A DNA stretch of 64,000 bases from Akkermansia muciniphila. Its GTDB lineage: Bacteria; Verrucomicrobiota; Verrucomicrobiia; Verrucomicrobiales; Akkermansiaceae. The notes under the pieces were generated by a model. That model did no database searches, was not told the origin of the DNA, and worked only from the letters and a program-made list of their open reading frames with translations. The stretch covers positions 62,001 to 126,000 of the forward strand of contig CAMCIC010000002.1 in assembly GCA_945874895.1 (NCBI GenBank), written 5' to 3'. This document shows positions 44,371 to 52,671 of this stretch, one piece after another (the first letter of the stretch is position 1; the number at the start of each line of letters is the position of its first letter). The position numbers and the translations under genes are program-made.

Positions 44371-46272
44371 TCAGAAGGTCCATCGGCGTGGTTTGCCCTG
44401 TGGAGAGGTGAGGACGATGTCGTCGAGGTCAACGGACGCGGATCCCGAGGGGAGATACAGTCTCAGGATGCCCGCCTTTTCCTTCACTGGCAGTTCGAGG
44501 GTCACGGTCTCCCACACGGATTCGCCCGCCACCTTGTAGGGCACGGAGAGTGTCGCCGTGGCGCCCGCTTCGTTGAGCAGCGTGACTCGTCCTTCTCCGG
44601 CCTGAGGTGCTCGCACGCGGAAGGAGAAGCGGGCGGTGCCGGTGGTCAGTCCCGCGCCGACGCCGAGGAAGGAGCTGGCCCCCTTCGATTGGATATTGAG
44701 GATGCCATCGCGGACGGTGGCTGTCCCGGCCCGGTTCTTCCAACCGTCAGGGAGATCGTCCGGTGCTGGCGATTTCTTCTCGGGGGCGGCTTTGGCGGAC
44801 GACGCAGCCTTGCCGAAGTTGGGATTGAGCGTCGGAATAATCGCGGCGTTGTCCATCAGATGGCGTTGCAAGAGTTCGTTGAGCTTGGCGGCGATCTCGG
44901 GCTTCACTTTGGCGAGGTTGTGGCGTTCGCCGGAGTCCTGGGAGAGGTCGTAAAGTTCGAGTTCATCGGAGCCGTCATCAGCCCGAGCGTAGAAGCGGAT
45001 GAGCTTGAGGTCGCCCTCGCGGATGTAGGAACCGGCGTAGAAGCCGTCCATGACGGCGTCGCGCGGCGCATCACCATGCGGGAAGTGGCAGAAGACGTGC
45101 GTCCGCGGGGGTGGTCCGCCCTTGAGCGCGGGCAACTGGTCGAAGCCGTCAATCTTTTGGGCGGCCTTGGGTGCCACGCCGCAGGCCGCGATGATGGTCG
45201 GGTAGAGGTCGGTGGACTGCATGAGGAAGTCGGCGGTGGTGCCGGGCTTCACTTGGCCGGGCCATACGACGATGCCGGGTTCGCGCGTGCCGCCTTCGTA
45301 GAGCGATGCCTTGCCGCTGCGGAAGGGTAGGTTGCTGGTGGCGGGAATCTCAGCGTAACCCTCGGGGTCGGTCGTCTTAGGCGGGTAGGCGTAGCCGCCG
45401 TTGTCGGACCAGAACACGATGAGGGTGTTGTCGGCCTCGCCCGAATCATCGAGGTGGCGCAGCAGACGTCCCACCGCGTCGTCCATGCTCTTGACCATGG
45501 CGGCGTAGAGCGGGTTCCTCTGTGGATTGGCAGGGTCGATCTTTTTCTTGAAGTGCTCAATATAGTCAGCGCGCGCGTTCCAAGGCGAGTGGACGGAGAA
45601 CAGCCAGAAGTTGATGAAGAAAGGACGACCCTTGCTGGCGCGGATGAACTTGCCCGCCTCGTCAGCCATGCGCTCGTCCACGTGGCGGCCCGGCTCGTCT
45701 GTGATCGCGGGGTCGTTGATAAACTTGCTCCACGGCGCGAGGTAGCCTCCGCCGGGGCCCGCAGCGCGCGGGACGTGCGGCCAGTCCACATCGAAGCCCT
45801 GGTCCTTCGGCTCGTAGGCATCGCCTGGAGCCATGTTGTGCCCGAGGTGCCATTTTCCAAAATGAGCGGTGGCGTAACCAGCGCCCTTCAGCGCCTCGGC
45901 AAGGGTATGGTAGTCGGGCTTCAGACGTGTGACCGAGTTCGCGACGTTCACCCGCGCATTACCCGACAAGAGCTGCTTCTTGAGGGTCACTTTCGGAAGA
46001 TGGCAACTCGGAGCGGTGATGCCGGTGCGCGCGGGATTCTGCCCCACCATGATGCTCGATCGCGTGGGCGAGCAGAGCGGGCTGGCGGAGTAGGCATGAG
46101 TCAGCCGCACGCCCCGCGAAGCGAGGCGGTCGAGGTTCGGTGTCTCGTAGTAGTTGCTGCCGAAGCAACCCAGATCGCGGGCACCAAGATCGTCGGCGAG
46201 AATCAGCACTACGTTCGGCTGCGCCCCATAGAGTGAAGAGAAGAGGATGAAGATGTAAACTAGGTGCTTCAT
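44371..46272 (-). CDS. Secreted sulfatase with C-terminal beta-sandwich domain
   Basis: The 633 residues start with a signal peptide (MKHLVYIFILFSSLYGA). The sulfatase core has NVVLILADDLGARDLGCFG, SASPLCSPTRSSIM with the formylglycine Cys67 of C-x-P-x-R, AHFGKWHLGH and IVFWSDNGGY. After about 505 an Ala/Lys/Pro linker leads to a ~120-residue beta-rich domain (GTARFSFRVRAPQ, ESVWETVTLELPV), possibly carbohydrate binding. Codon choice is more GC-rich than in neighbouring genes, and both flanks are gene-poor, hinting at acquisition. The substrate is unknown. Confidence 0.92.
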   Translation of the reverse strand: MKHLVYIFILFSSLYGAQPNVVLILADDLGARDLGCFGSNYYETPNLDRLASRGVRLTHAYSASPLCSPTRSSIMVGQNPARTGITAPSCHLPKVTLKKQLLSGNARVNVANSVTRLKPDYHTLAEALKGAGYATAHFGKWHLGHNMAPGDAYEPKDQGFDVDWPHVPRAAGPGGGYLAPWSKFINDPAITDEPGRHVDERMADEAGKFIRASKGRPFFINFWLFSVHSPWNARADYIEHFKKKIDPANPQRNPLYAAMVKSMDDAVGRLLRHLDDSGEADNTLIVFWSDNGGYAYPPKTTDPEGYAEIPATSNLPFRSGKASLYEGGTREPGIVVWPGQVKPGTTADFLMQSTDLYPTIIAACGVAPKAAQKIDGFDQLPALKGGPPPRTHVFCHFPHGDAPRDAVMDGFYAGSYIREGDLKLIRFYARADDGSDELELYDLSQDSGERHNLAKVKPEIAAKLNELLQRHLMDNAAIIPTLNPNFGKAASSAKAAPEKKSPAPDDLPDGWKNRAGTATVRDGILNIQSKGASSFLGVGAGLTTGTARFSFRVRAPQAGEGRVTLLNEAGATATLSVPYKVAGESVWETVTLELPVKEKAGILRLYLPSGSASVDLDDIVLTSPQGKPRRWTF

Positions 46273-46998
46273 GCTTTGAGTAATTCAGTAGATAATCACG
46301 GGCTAATTTTGATGAAAGACGCAACGGATGCCATTATAAAACCAGAGAGTCCGAGAAGTTGCGGGGTTATTGAATTGACCATAGACAAGGAAGTTTCAGA
46401 AGTCACTAGTCCCACCAATCGAAACCGTGCCGAGACAAGAGGTAAGTTCGTCCAAATGAGGGCTCCGATATTCTTTCCCAAGCCGCCATTAGGAACCGCC
46501 AAGAAGCTTGGCATTCCGCAGTCGCAACATCGACCTTGATCCGACTCGCCGATTTGGCAGATATATGAAGGATGGACATGAAATTGACCAACTAAGCCAG
46601 CTACCGGAATTCCGTAATACTGCTTCTTTCGGCTGGGTTTCCAGGCCATCCTACATGCTGGGACAGAATGACGGTTTTTCCGACGGATTTCTGACAAAGA
46701 TCCGTGTCGTCAATTGTCGTTCTGGGCAACCCGGAAAATCCAACGACCCAGTAAAACCAATGAAATCAATAGATCAAAAACCATCCGCAGGCTTCCCGCC
46801 CGCTTCCGCCATCCACAGAATGAGCTGTGACAACGTCGGTATCGACAAAATCCGAGATGAATCGGCATAAAATGCATGATTCCTCAGCAGTCTCAAGGTG
46901 GGAGCCCCATGGCAGACTTGGAAAACCGTCGAAAAATCGGCAAAACGCGCATTTTGCAGTTTCCCAATCGCCCATCCTCGCGTAAGTCATTGCGCGCC
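46273..46998. other. Unexplained 0.7-kb interval between sulfatase and lysS
   Basis: No open frame here has a convincing start, ribosome site and protein family. Two overlapping minus-strand frames (46296-46697 and 46406-46591) read partly protein-like, but they occupy the same DNA in different frames and cannot both be real. A stem-loop around 46668-46720 can form from ACGGAT/ATCCGT inside TGACG/CGTCA. It could hold a decayed gene, a small RNA or the lysS promoter; I cannot decide. Confidence 0.45.
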
Positions 46999-48468
46999 AT
47001 GTCAGACGATGCCACGCACCATTCCACCGAAGCCGAACTGATCGCCGTACGCCGCGCAAAGTTGGCGAAGCTGCGCGAATTGGGAGTAGATCCCTATGGT
47101 GCCCGTTACGAGACCACCACAACGCCTGCCACCTTGCAGGAAAATTTCACCGAAGGAGTGCAGGTCAGGGTGGCTGGTCGCATCACTGGGTTGCGTGACA
47201 TGGGCAAGTCGGTGTTTTTCCACCTCGGCGATGTGCTAGGCGGGATCCAAGGCTACGTCGGCCTGAAGACTCTCAGCGAAGAACAGGTGGCGATCTGGCA
47301 ATGCTTGGATCGCGGCGACTGGATCGGCGTAGAGGGTGAAACCTTCCTCACCCGCACCGGAGAGCCCACCATCAAGGTGGAACGTTTCACGGTGCTTTCG
47401 AAGTCCCTGCGTCCCATGCCCGACAAATGGCACGGTGTGGCCGATCGTGAGATCAAGTATCGCAAACGCCACCTCGACTTGATGGGCAACCCACAGAGCG
47501 CAGACGTGTTCGTAAAACGCATTCTCATGATCGCGGAGATCCGCCGTTTTTTCCAGGATCGCGGTTTCCTCGAAGTCGAGACCCCCATGTTGCAGGATGT
47601 GGCGGGCGGCGCGGCGGCACGGCCTTTTGAAACCTATCACAACGCGCTCGGCATGCCACTCACGCTGCGCATTGCCCCCGAGCTTTTCCTCAAGCGCTTG
47701 CTCGTGGGCGGATTCACGAAAATTTTCGAACTCAACCGCAACTTCCGCAACGAGGGCATTTCCCGTCGTCACAATCCTGAGTTCACGATGCTGGAAGCCT
47801 ACTGGGCCTTCTCTGATTTTGAAGAAATGGCGAATCTCGTCGAGGAAATGACCTGCTCTCTCGCGGAAAAATTCTGCGGCGGCTTGCAGATCGAACACAA
47901 GGACGAGGAAGGAAACGTGGTGCGCACCATCGATTTGCAACGTCCCTGGAAACGCGCCGGCTACCACGATCTCATCAAGGGAGCGGCGGGAGACGATTTC
48001 TTCGATATCACCGCGGCTCAACGTCGCGAACGCTGTGCTGAATTGGGAGTGGAGATTTCCCCGCTCATGGAAGACTACGAGGTCGTGCAACAGGTTTTCG
48101 AAAAGCTGGTGGAAGAAAAAACTTTCGATCCTTGCTTCGTCACTCGAGTGGCCTCCGAACTAGTGCCTCTCGCCAAAGTCACCCCCGGCGGTAAAACGGT
48201 GGAGGTCTATGAGCTGATCATCAACGGCCAGGAAATTTCGCCTGGATACTCGGAACTGAATGACCCTGATGTGCAACGCGATCGCCTCGAACATCAATCG
48301 GGCGGCGAAGAGCAGAAGGTCGATTACGATTTTATCGAAACCCTCGAGCACGGCATGCCTCCGGCAGGTGGCATCGGCATCGGCATCGATCGACTGATCA
48401 TGATGCTAACCGGTGCACCGACCATTCGCGACGTCGTATTTTTCCCACAGCTCAAGAAAAAAGACTGA
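46999..48468 (+). CDS. lysS: Lysyl-tRNA synthetase, class II
   Basis: LysRS charges tRNA-Lys. The ATG at 46999 gives 489 residues beginning MSDDATHHSTEAELIAVRRAKL; the 41 upstream codons are rejected because they lack family similarity. The OB-fold anticodon domain (about 55-150) precedes the class II core: motif 1 FFQDRGFLEVETPML, motif 2 NRNFRNEGISRRHNPEFTMLE and motif 3 GGIGIGIDRLIMMLT near 455. The RHNPEFT sequence is typical of LysRS. Confidence 0.97.
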   Translation: MSDDATHHSTEAELIAVRRAKLAKLRELGVDPYGARYETTTTPATLQENFTEGVQVRVAGRITGLRDMGKSVFFHLGDVLGGIQGYVGLKTLSEEQVAIWQCLDRGDWIGVEGETFLTRTGEPTIKVERFTVLSKSLRPMPDKWHGVADREIKYRKRHLDLMGNPQSADVFVKRILMIAEIRRFFQDRGFLEVETPMLQDVAGGAAARPFETYHNALGMPLTLRIAPELFLKRLLVGGFTKIFELNRNFRNEGISRRHNPEFTMLEAYWAFSDFEEMANLVEEMTCSLAEKFCGGLQIEHKDEEGNVVRTIDLQRPWKRAGYHDLIKGAAGDDFFDITAAQRRERCAELGVEISPLMEDYEVVQQVFEKLVEEKTFDPCFVTRVASELVPLAKVTPGGKTVEVYELIINGQEISPGYSELNDPDVQRDRLEHQSGGEEQKVDYDFIETLEHGMPPAGGIGIGIDRLIMMLTGAPTIRDVVFFPQLKKKD

Positions 48469-48472
48469 TGCT

Positions 48473-49345
48473 ATGACTCGGCTTCTGCGTTGTTTCGCTT
48501 TTGGCATGGTTCTACTGACCACAGCGAGAGCGGAGGACTGGAGCCTGAGTTTTGTGAGCTACAACATCCGCTACGAGGCGAATGAGGATACTGGATGGCG
48601 CGCGTGGCCCCATCGATTGCATCGACTGATCGGCACCATACGGCGTATGAATCCCGATGTCATGGGCGTGCAGGAAGCCCTTCACTCCCAGGTCGCAGAT
48701 ATGCGACTGTCCTTACCCGATTATGATTTTTACGGATACGGTCGCGATGATGGCAAGACGCGAGGCGAGTATTCCGGAATTTTCTATCGGCGCGCGGGTT
48801 TCCAAGCCGATCCCGCCGATGCTGGGATGTTCTGGTTGTCCGCCACCCCCGAAGTCCCCGGATCGAAAACGTGGGGCAATCAGATTCCTCGCATCGCCAC
48901 GTGGATTCATCTACGAGATCGACAGAACCAGCGTGGTTTCACCGTCTTTAACACTCACTGGGATCACCGGCACCAAGGCTCACGAGTGGAGGCCGCTGCC
49001 TTGATCGCTCGGCGCATCGACACCCGCAAAGCCCTCAACGAGCCGCTCGTCTTGTTAGGCGATTTCAATGCCACGGAGGGGAATCCCGCGGTGGATTTGC
49101 TCGCGGGACGGAATCCCTCATGGTCGGGCGCCCTGCTCGATCCTTACCAGACTCTGCACGCGGAAGTACGATCGCGGCGCACTCTTCATTTCTGGGAAAA
49201 CAACAGAGACGGATGGGTGAAGGTTGATCACATTCTGGTCTCACGTCCGGCCCATATCCTCAAAGCCGAAATCATCTATCCCGAGGGCAAGGAAAAGCCT
49301 GCATCAGATCACTACCCCGTCAGCGCTACCATCGCGTGGCCGTGA
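48473..49345 (+). CDS. Secreted endonuclease/exonuclease/phosphatase-family protein
   Basis: The ATG at 48473 gives 290 residues with a signal peptide (MTRLLRCFAFGMVLLTTARA). The EEP fold is clear: LSFVSYNIRYE, DVMGVQEALHSQ (metal Glu), YSGIFYRR, FTVFNTHWDHR, LLGDFNATEGNPAV (Asp and Asn), VDHILVS and ASDHYPV (Asp/His). Secreted members hydrolyse phosphodiesters in nucleic acids, lipids or sugars; the substrate here is open. It begins 4 bases after lysS and converges closely on the next gene. Confidence 0.9.
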   Translation: MTRLLRCFAFGMVLLTTARAEDWSLSFVSYNIRYEANEDTGWRAWPHRLHRLIGTIRRMNPDVMGVQEALHSQVADMRLSLPDYDFYGYGRDDGKTRGEYSGIFYRRAGFQADPADAGMFWLSATPEVPGSKTWGNQIPRIATWIHLRDRQNQRGFTVFNTHWDHRHQGSRVEAAALIARRIDTRKALNEPLVLLGDFNATEGNPAVDLLAGRNPSWSGALLDPYQTLHAEVRSRRTLHFWENNRDGWVKVDHILVSRPAHILKAEIIYPEGKEKPASDHYPVSATIAWP

Positions 49346-49352
49346 AGGACCG

Positions 49353-49697
49353 TCACTGCCGCGAGGCGATTTCATCCAGCAGTATCTGCTGCTCTTCCGC
49401 GCGTTTTTTGATCGCCTTGGCTTGCAGTAGAATCATGAAGACACCGGCGAAAAACAATGCTTGGGAGCATGTCGGTAACAGGGCGAGAACATAGGATAAG
49501 GAATTCGTACTGCCGGAGGCATAGAAACCAGCTCTGACGATGATACCCAAAGCGTAAATCAAACAAGTGAATAGAGGAGCAACGATCATCATCCAACCAG
49601 CGGATTTGCTGACTTTGAGGGTCATGATGCCCAGAATCAATTGCATGATCTGAAACAAAAGCGCAAAAATTCCAAACATTCCAAATCCGTAGGACAT
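49353..49697 (-). CDS. Small integral membrane protein, unknown function
   Basis: The ATG at 49697 gives 114 residues with about three to four hydrophobic segments (FGIFALLFQIMQLILGIMTL, WMMIVAPLFTCLIYALGIIV and ALLPTCSQALFFAGVFMILL) and a charged cytoplasmic tail (KAIKKRAEEQQILLDE). The frame extends 17 codons upstream without support. No family is recognised. It ends 7 bases from the EEP gene on the other strand. Confidence 0.65.
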   Translation of the reverse strand: MSYGFGMFGIFALLFQIMQLILGIMTLKVSKSAGWMMIVAPLFTCLIYALGIIVRAGFYASGSTNSLSYVLALLPTCSQALFFAGVFMILLQAKAIKKRAEEQQILLDEIASRQ

Positions 49698-49826
49698 AGC
49701 TAATGCTGGGCGGGGAAATGCCACACTGGCAAGAACTCTTTGCGGCAATCGTTGGTTGCCGAGTTCCCTTCATGCGACGCAAAACACATTGACGGCGAGC
49801 ACCCAGAGCGCCATCGTGCGGGGGAA

Positions 49827-50591
49827 GTGATACGATCGTATTTCGGCTGTCTGATTTTGTTTCTGCTGCTTTGGTTTTCAGGAGTGGCTCTTCATCTGCC
49901 CCAAACCCAGCGTGACCTTGCGATCCAGACCACAAAATTGTTAAATCAAAGCCAACACGATGGTGTTTACGACAAGATAGTCGTCACCTTTTCTGGACAA
50001 GAAGCCACACTGACGGGCGCGGTCGCAAGGGAGGAAGAAAAATTGTCGTTAGAGAACATCGTTCGGAATCAAGTGTGTTTGCGCGATGATCAACCTGAGC
50101 GCAATCCTGTCACCGCTGTGCATAATCTGGTGGAGGTCAATCCCGCCGCCGCGCCGCACCGCAACCATGTGTGGTTGTTGGTGGCAGTGTATGGATCACA
50201 AAAACGCATGGAAGGCGTGCTGAAGTCTCCGATCCAACGATTGGCCTTTTTGGAGAAAATCGAAAAACTTCGTCCCGCGCAGGATGCGGCCGGTCGTGAC
50301 AGAGCCAATCAAATCATCATCGATGAACGCGCCTGGCCCGCCTCCGATTGGGACAAAACCCTGGCCAACGTGCCGGACTTTTCTGCGCGTGCAACAGCGC
50401 AACAAAATCACTCTCTGATCGCGATCAGCACAGGCGATGGTCAGTGGCAGACCTTCGATCCATCCGCGAGTGACGCGGCAATCGCCCACGCACTGGCGCA
50501 CGCTGGGGTGTCCGAACGTGATGTGACCCTTGCCCTGAACGATTTCCGCATTCACCAATCAGCACATACTCCCAACCCTCCCCCACCCTAA
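49827..50591 (+). CDS. Membrane-anchored protein with BON-like domain
   Basis: The GTG at 49827, preceded by GGGGGAA, gives 254 residues; the frame is open back to a TTG at 49740, so the start is uncertain. A single N-terminal membrane segment (FGCLILFLLLWFSGVALHL) is followed by a region with BON-like character (VVTFSGQEATLTGAV, then a helix and AVHNLVEVNP) and a Pro-rich end. BON domains bind membranes or peptidoglycan-linked partners. Function is unknown. It precedes the 55-residue microprotein by 22 bases. Confidence 0.6.
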   Translation: MIRSYFGCLILFLLLWFSGVALHLPQTQRDLAIQTTKLLNQSQHDGVYDKIVVTFSGQEATLTGAVAREEEKLSLENIVRNQVCLRDDQPERNPVTAVHNLVEVNPAAAPHRNHVWLLVAVYGSQKRMEGVLKSPIQRLAFLEKIEKLRPAQDAAGRDRANQIIIDERAWPASDWDKTLANVPDFSARATAQQNHSLIAISTGDGQWQTFDPSASDAAIAHALAHAGVSERDVTLALNDFRIHQSAHTPNPPPP

Positions 50592-50613
50592 TCCGCAACA
50601 CCCGTAAACACCT

Positions 50614-50781
50614 ATGGAAGGAAACCTCTGGTTTATCATCAAGCTAGTCCCCTATCTCGGCTTTTGCTGTTTGATCTCGGGCTTTGTTGGTTGGACGCTT
50701 CGCGCGCGCTCGAGCCCAAGCTCCTCTCCTGAGTCATCTCAAACTACCATCAAACCCAAAACTCGCAAGAAGCGCTCATGA
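50614..50781 (+). CDS. 55-residue single-pass membrane microprotein
   Basis: ATG at 50614 opens a 55-residue frame ending at TGA 50779-50781. It has one hydrophobic segment (KLVPYLGFCCLISGFVGWTL, about 10-29) and a basic Ser/Thr/Lys/Arg-rich tail (KPKTRKKRS). The stop overlaps the ATG of the methyltransferase gene as ATGA, so the pair is translationally coupled, and it lies 22 bases after the BON-like gene on the same strand. These constraints make it more likely real than chance, but no family is recognised. Confidence 0.6.
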   Translation: MEGNLWFIIKLVPYLGFCCLISGFVGWTLRARSSPSSSPESSQTTIKPKTRKKRS

Positions 50782-51371
50782 ACGAGGTAAACTGGCAGGC
50801 ACGCTATGAAAATGCAGATACCCCATGGGACAAAGGCGAGCCCCATCCCATGATCGCTCGTTGGACCCAAGATCGTGAGGTTGAAGGCGATATCCTCGTT
50901 CCTGGATGTGGTCGTGGCTGGGATCTTCAGGCTTGGGGTGTCGCCTACCCACAACATGCCGTGATCGGCATCGACCTCGCACCTTCTGCCGTTTCTTCCG
51001 CCCGCAGGCTGTGCCAAGACTTGTCGAACGTCACCGTTCACGAAGCGGATTTTTTCTCGCTCGAATCATGGTATGAAGGGAATCGTGTAGGTCTCATTTG
51101 GGAACACACTTGTTTTTGTGCGATTCCACCTCCCCTGCGCGAGGTCTATGCAAAAACGGTTGCGGCGCTGCTGCCTAGCGGTGGCAGACTGATCGGCGCC
51201 TTTTTCACCGACATCACGGATCGAGCCTCCGGTCCGCCATGGAACACGACCATGAGTGACATCGAATGTCTCTTTTCCCCATGGTTTGTCATTGAGCAAC
51301 CCGTCGCTGAGCACCGCACCTTTGCCGGGCGTGAGGGCGAGGAACGAAGCCTCATCATGCACCGTCGTTAG
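50778..51371 (+). CDS. TPMT-family S-adenosylmethionine-dependent methyltransferase
   Basis: The 197 residues match the thiopurine/thiol methyltransferase family. It begins WQARYENADTPWDKGEPHPMI, has the SAM loop ILVPGCGRGWDLQAW near 40, AVIGIDLAPSAV, HEADFF and WEHTCFCAIPPPLREVYAKTV near 112. Members methylate thiols, halides or related small molecules. The FCAIPP segment is diagnostic. It follows the microprotein and ends in front of a bidirectional terminator. Confidence 0.9.
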   Translation: MNEVNWQARYENADTPWDKGEPHPMIARWTQDREVEGDILVPGCGRGWDLQAWGVAYPQHAVIGIDLAPSAVSSARRLCQDLSNVTVHEADFFSLESWYEGNRVGLIWEHTCFCAIPPPLREVYAKTVAALLPSGGRLIGAFFTDITDRASGPPWNTTMSDIECLFSPWFVIEQPVAEHRTFAGREGEERSLIMHRR

Positions 51372-51381
51372 AACGCAGCAC

Positions 51382-51421
51382 AAAAAAACGCGAAGAAGGT
51401 TTCCCCTCTCCGCGTTTTTTT
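51382..51421. terminator. Bidirectional intrinsic terminator
   Basis: AAAAAAACGCG at 51382-51392 pairs with CGCGTTTTTTT at 51411-51421, with further pairs AGA/TCT and GG/CC inside and two A-C mismatches. T runs flank the stem on both strands, so it ends the methyltransferase transcript and the convergent esterase transcript. Confidence 0.85.
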
Positions 51422-51435
51422 AATCTACGGATGGA

Positions 51436-52548
51436 TTACTTGCTCTGCAGCATTTTTTTCATTTCCTCTCCCATGGCAAGACCAACGTCCATGTAGGTTT
51501 TGGCGTTGCCGCTGTAGTGGCTGTTGCCGCTTCCGCCGTTGCTCATGGGATGAGTGTAGACGGTGGCGACGTTTCCTTTGAACTCTGGGTATTTGCCGCT
51601 ATCACCACTGACGGCAAACATGCCATCGAGGATTTTGCCACTGTTGCCTGTGTCGCCTTTTTTCACTTCGCCAATCGTTCCCATGACAAACTTCGCCTGT
51701 GGTGCATTGAATTCCTTGCGAAGAGCCTTGATGAGTGTCACGAGATTCTTTTCGTAATGGACGGCGTGCGCTTCATTGCCAGCATCTTTTTCCCCCTGCC
51801 ACCAGAAGAATCCTGCCACTTCGTATTTTGTGGCATCAGGATAATGTTTGGCCAGATCAGCGAGCACTTTTTTCGCATTGGCAATATCATCATCCCATTG
51901 TTTGCCCGCATACCAATCGATAGGATTTCCTTTTTTATCAAGCCACTCCTTCGGTGGCTCGGTGGCGAGACCCTTGGCTGGATCCGCATCCCACATGTCA
52001 GGTTTGTCCTTGTAGCCGGCAATCACCTTGCTCGACTTTTGGCCTGCTTTATCCGTAAATTCATGAAGCACACGAGCGCTTCCCGGTGGCAGCAGGTCCC
52101 ATCCTAGGCTACGATTGCCAATCGAGCTTTTCAACAACATCACAGGTTCCTGGATCGCATTTCCCAGCTGATGACCGATGCCGATTTCGATACCCATTTT
52201 CCCGCCACTGATGGTCAGCCAGTCGTTGCGGTAAAGGTTCATCTGATTGCCCTTCTGCATCACTCCGATGTTACGAACATCCATACGCTTGGTCCATTGA
52301 CCCGCATCATCGACGAGAAATGGATAGAGTTTCTCAGTTTTGACAGCCGTTTCCAGAGCCCCCGGCTTTTCCCCCTTTACCTGTCCCATTTCCAATGTAT
52401 TCGACTGCCCCATAATGAGAAAAACCTTCACCGGCTTCGATGTGTCAGCAGGTTTGCCATCGGGGCGAGGAATATCCGCAGCGAAGATCGAAGAAGAAGA
52501 CATCAGAGAGAGTCCGCACAAGGAAACAAGAAATTGGGTTCGATTCAT
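51436..52548 (-). CDS. Secreted sialate O-acetylesterase-like SGNH protein
   Basis: The 370 residues begin with a signal peptide (MNRTQFLVSLCGLSLMSSSSIFA). The catalytic Ser block KVFLIMGQSNTLEMG near 41-55 is the SASA-family nucleophile motif, FFWWQGEKDAGN near 250 is the second block, and HYSGNAKTYMDVG near 350 carries the C-terminal His. Members remove acetyl groups from carbohydrates such as sialic acid or xylan; the exact sugar is unknown. It converges on the methyltransferase and is divergent from pgi. Confidence 0.87.
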   Translation of the reverse strand: MNRTQFLVSLCGLSLMSSSSIFAADIPRPDGKPADTSKPVKVFLIMGQSNTLEMGQVKGEKPGALETAVKTEKLYPFLVDDAGQWTKRMDVRNIGVMQKGNQMNLYRNDWLTISGGKMGIEIGIGHQLGNAIQEPVMLLKSSIGNRSLGWDLLPPGSARVLHEFTDKAGQKSSKVIAGYKDKPDMWDADPAKGLATEPPKEWLDKKGNPIDWYAGKQWDDDIANAKKVLADLAKHYPDATKYEVAGFFWWQGEKDAGNEAHAVHYEKNLVTLIKALRKEFNAPQAKFVMGTIGEVKKGDTGNSGKILDGMFAVSGDSGKYPEFKGNVATVYTHPMSNGGSGNSHYSGNAKTYMDVGLAMGEEMKKMLQSK

Positions 52549-52671
52549 AACATACGCACATACCCGATCTAAGCAACGGTTCTTTCATTTCCATATCGTA
52601 GAGAGCAGGATGGCGTGAAATTTTCGCAATTCACTTGGAAGACCCGCGTGAGAGTGGTAGTGTTGCCACCT

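Noticed and set aside
46296-46697. 133-codon minus-strand frame between sulfatase and lysS
   Set aside because: It overlaps another protein-like frame in a different phase, has no recognisable family and no supporting start context.
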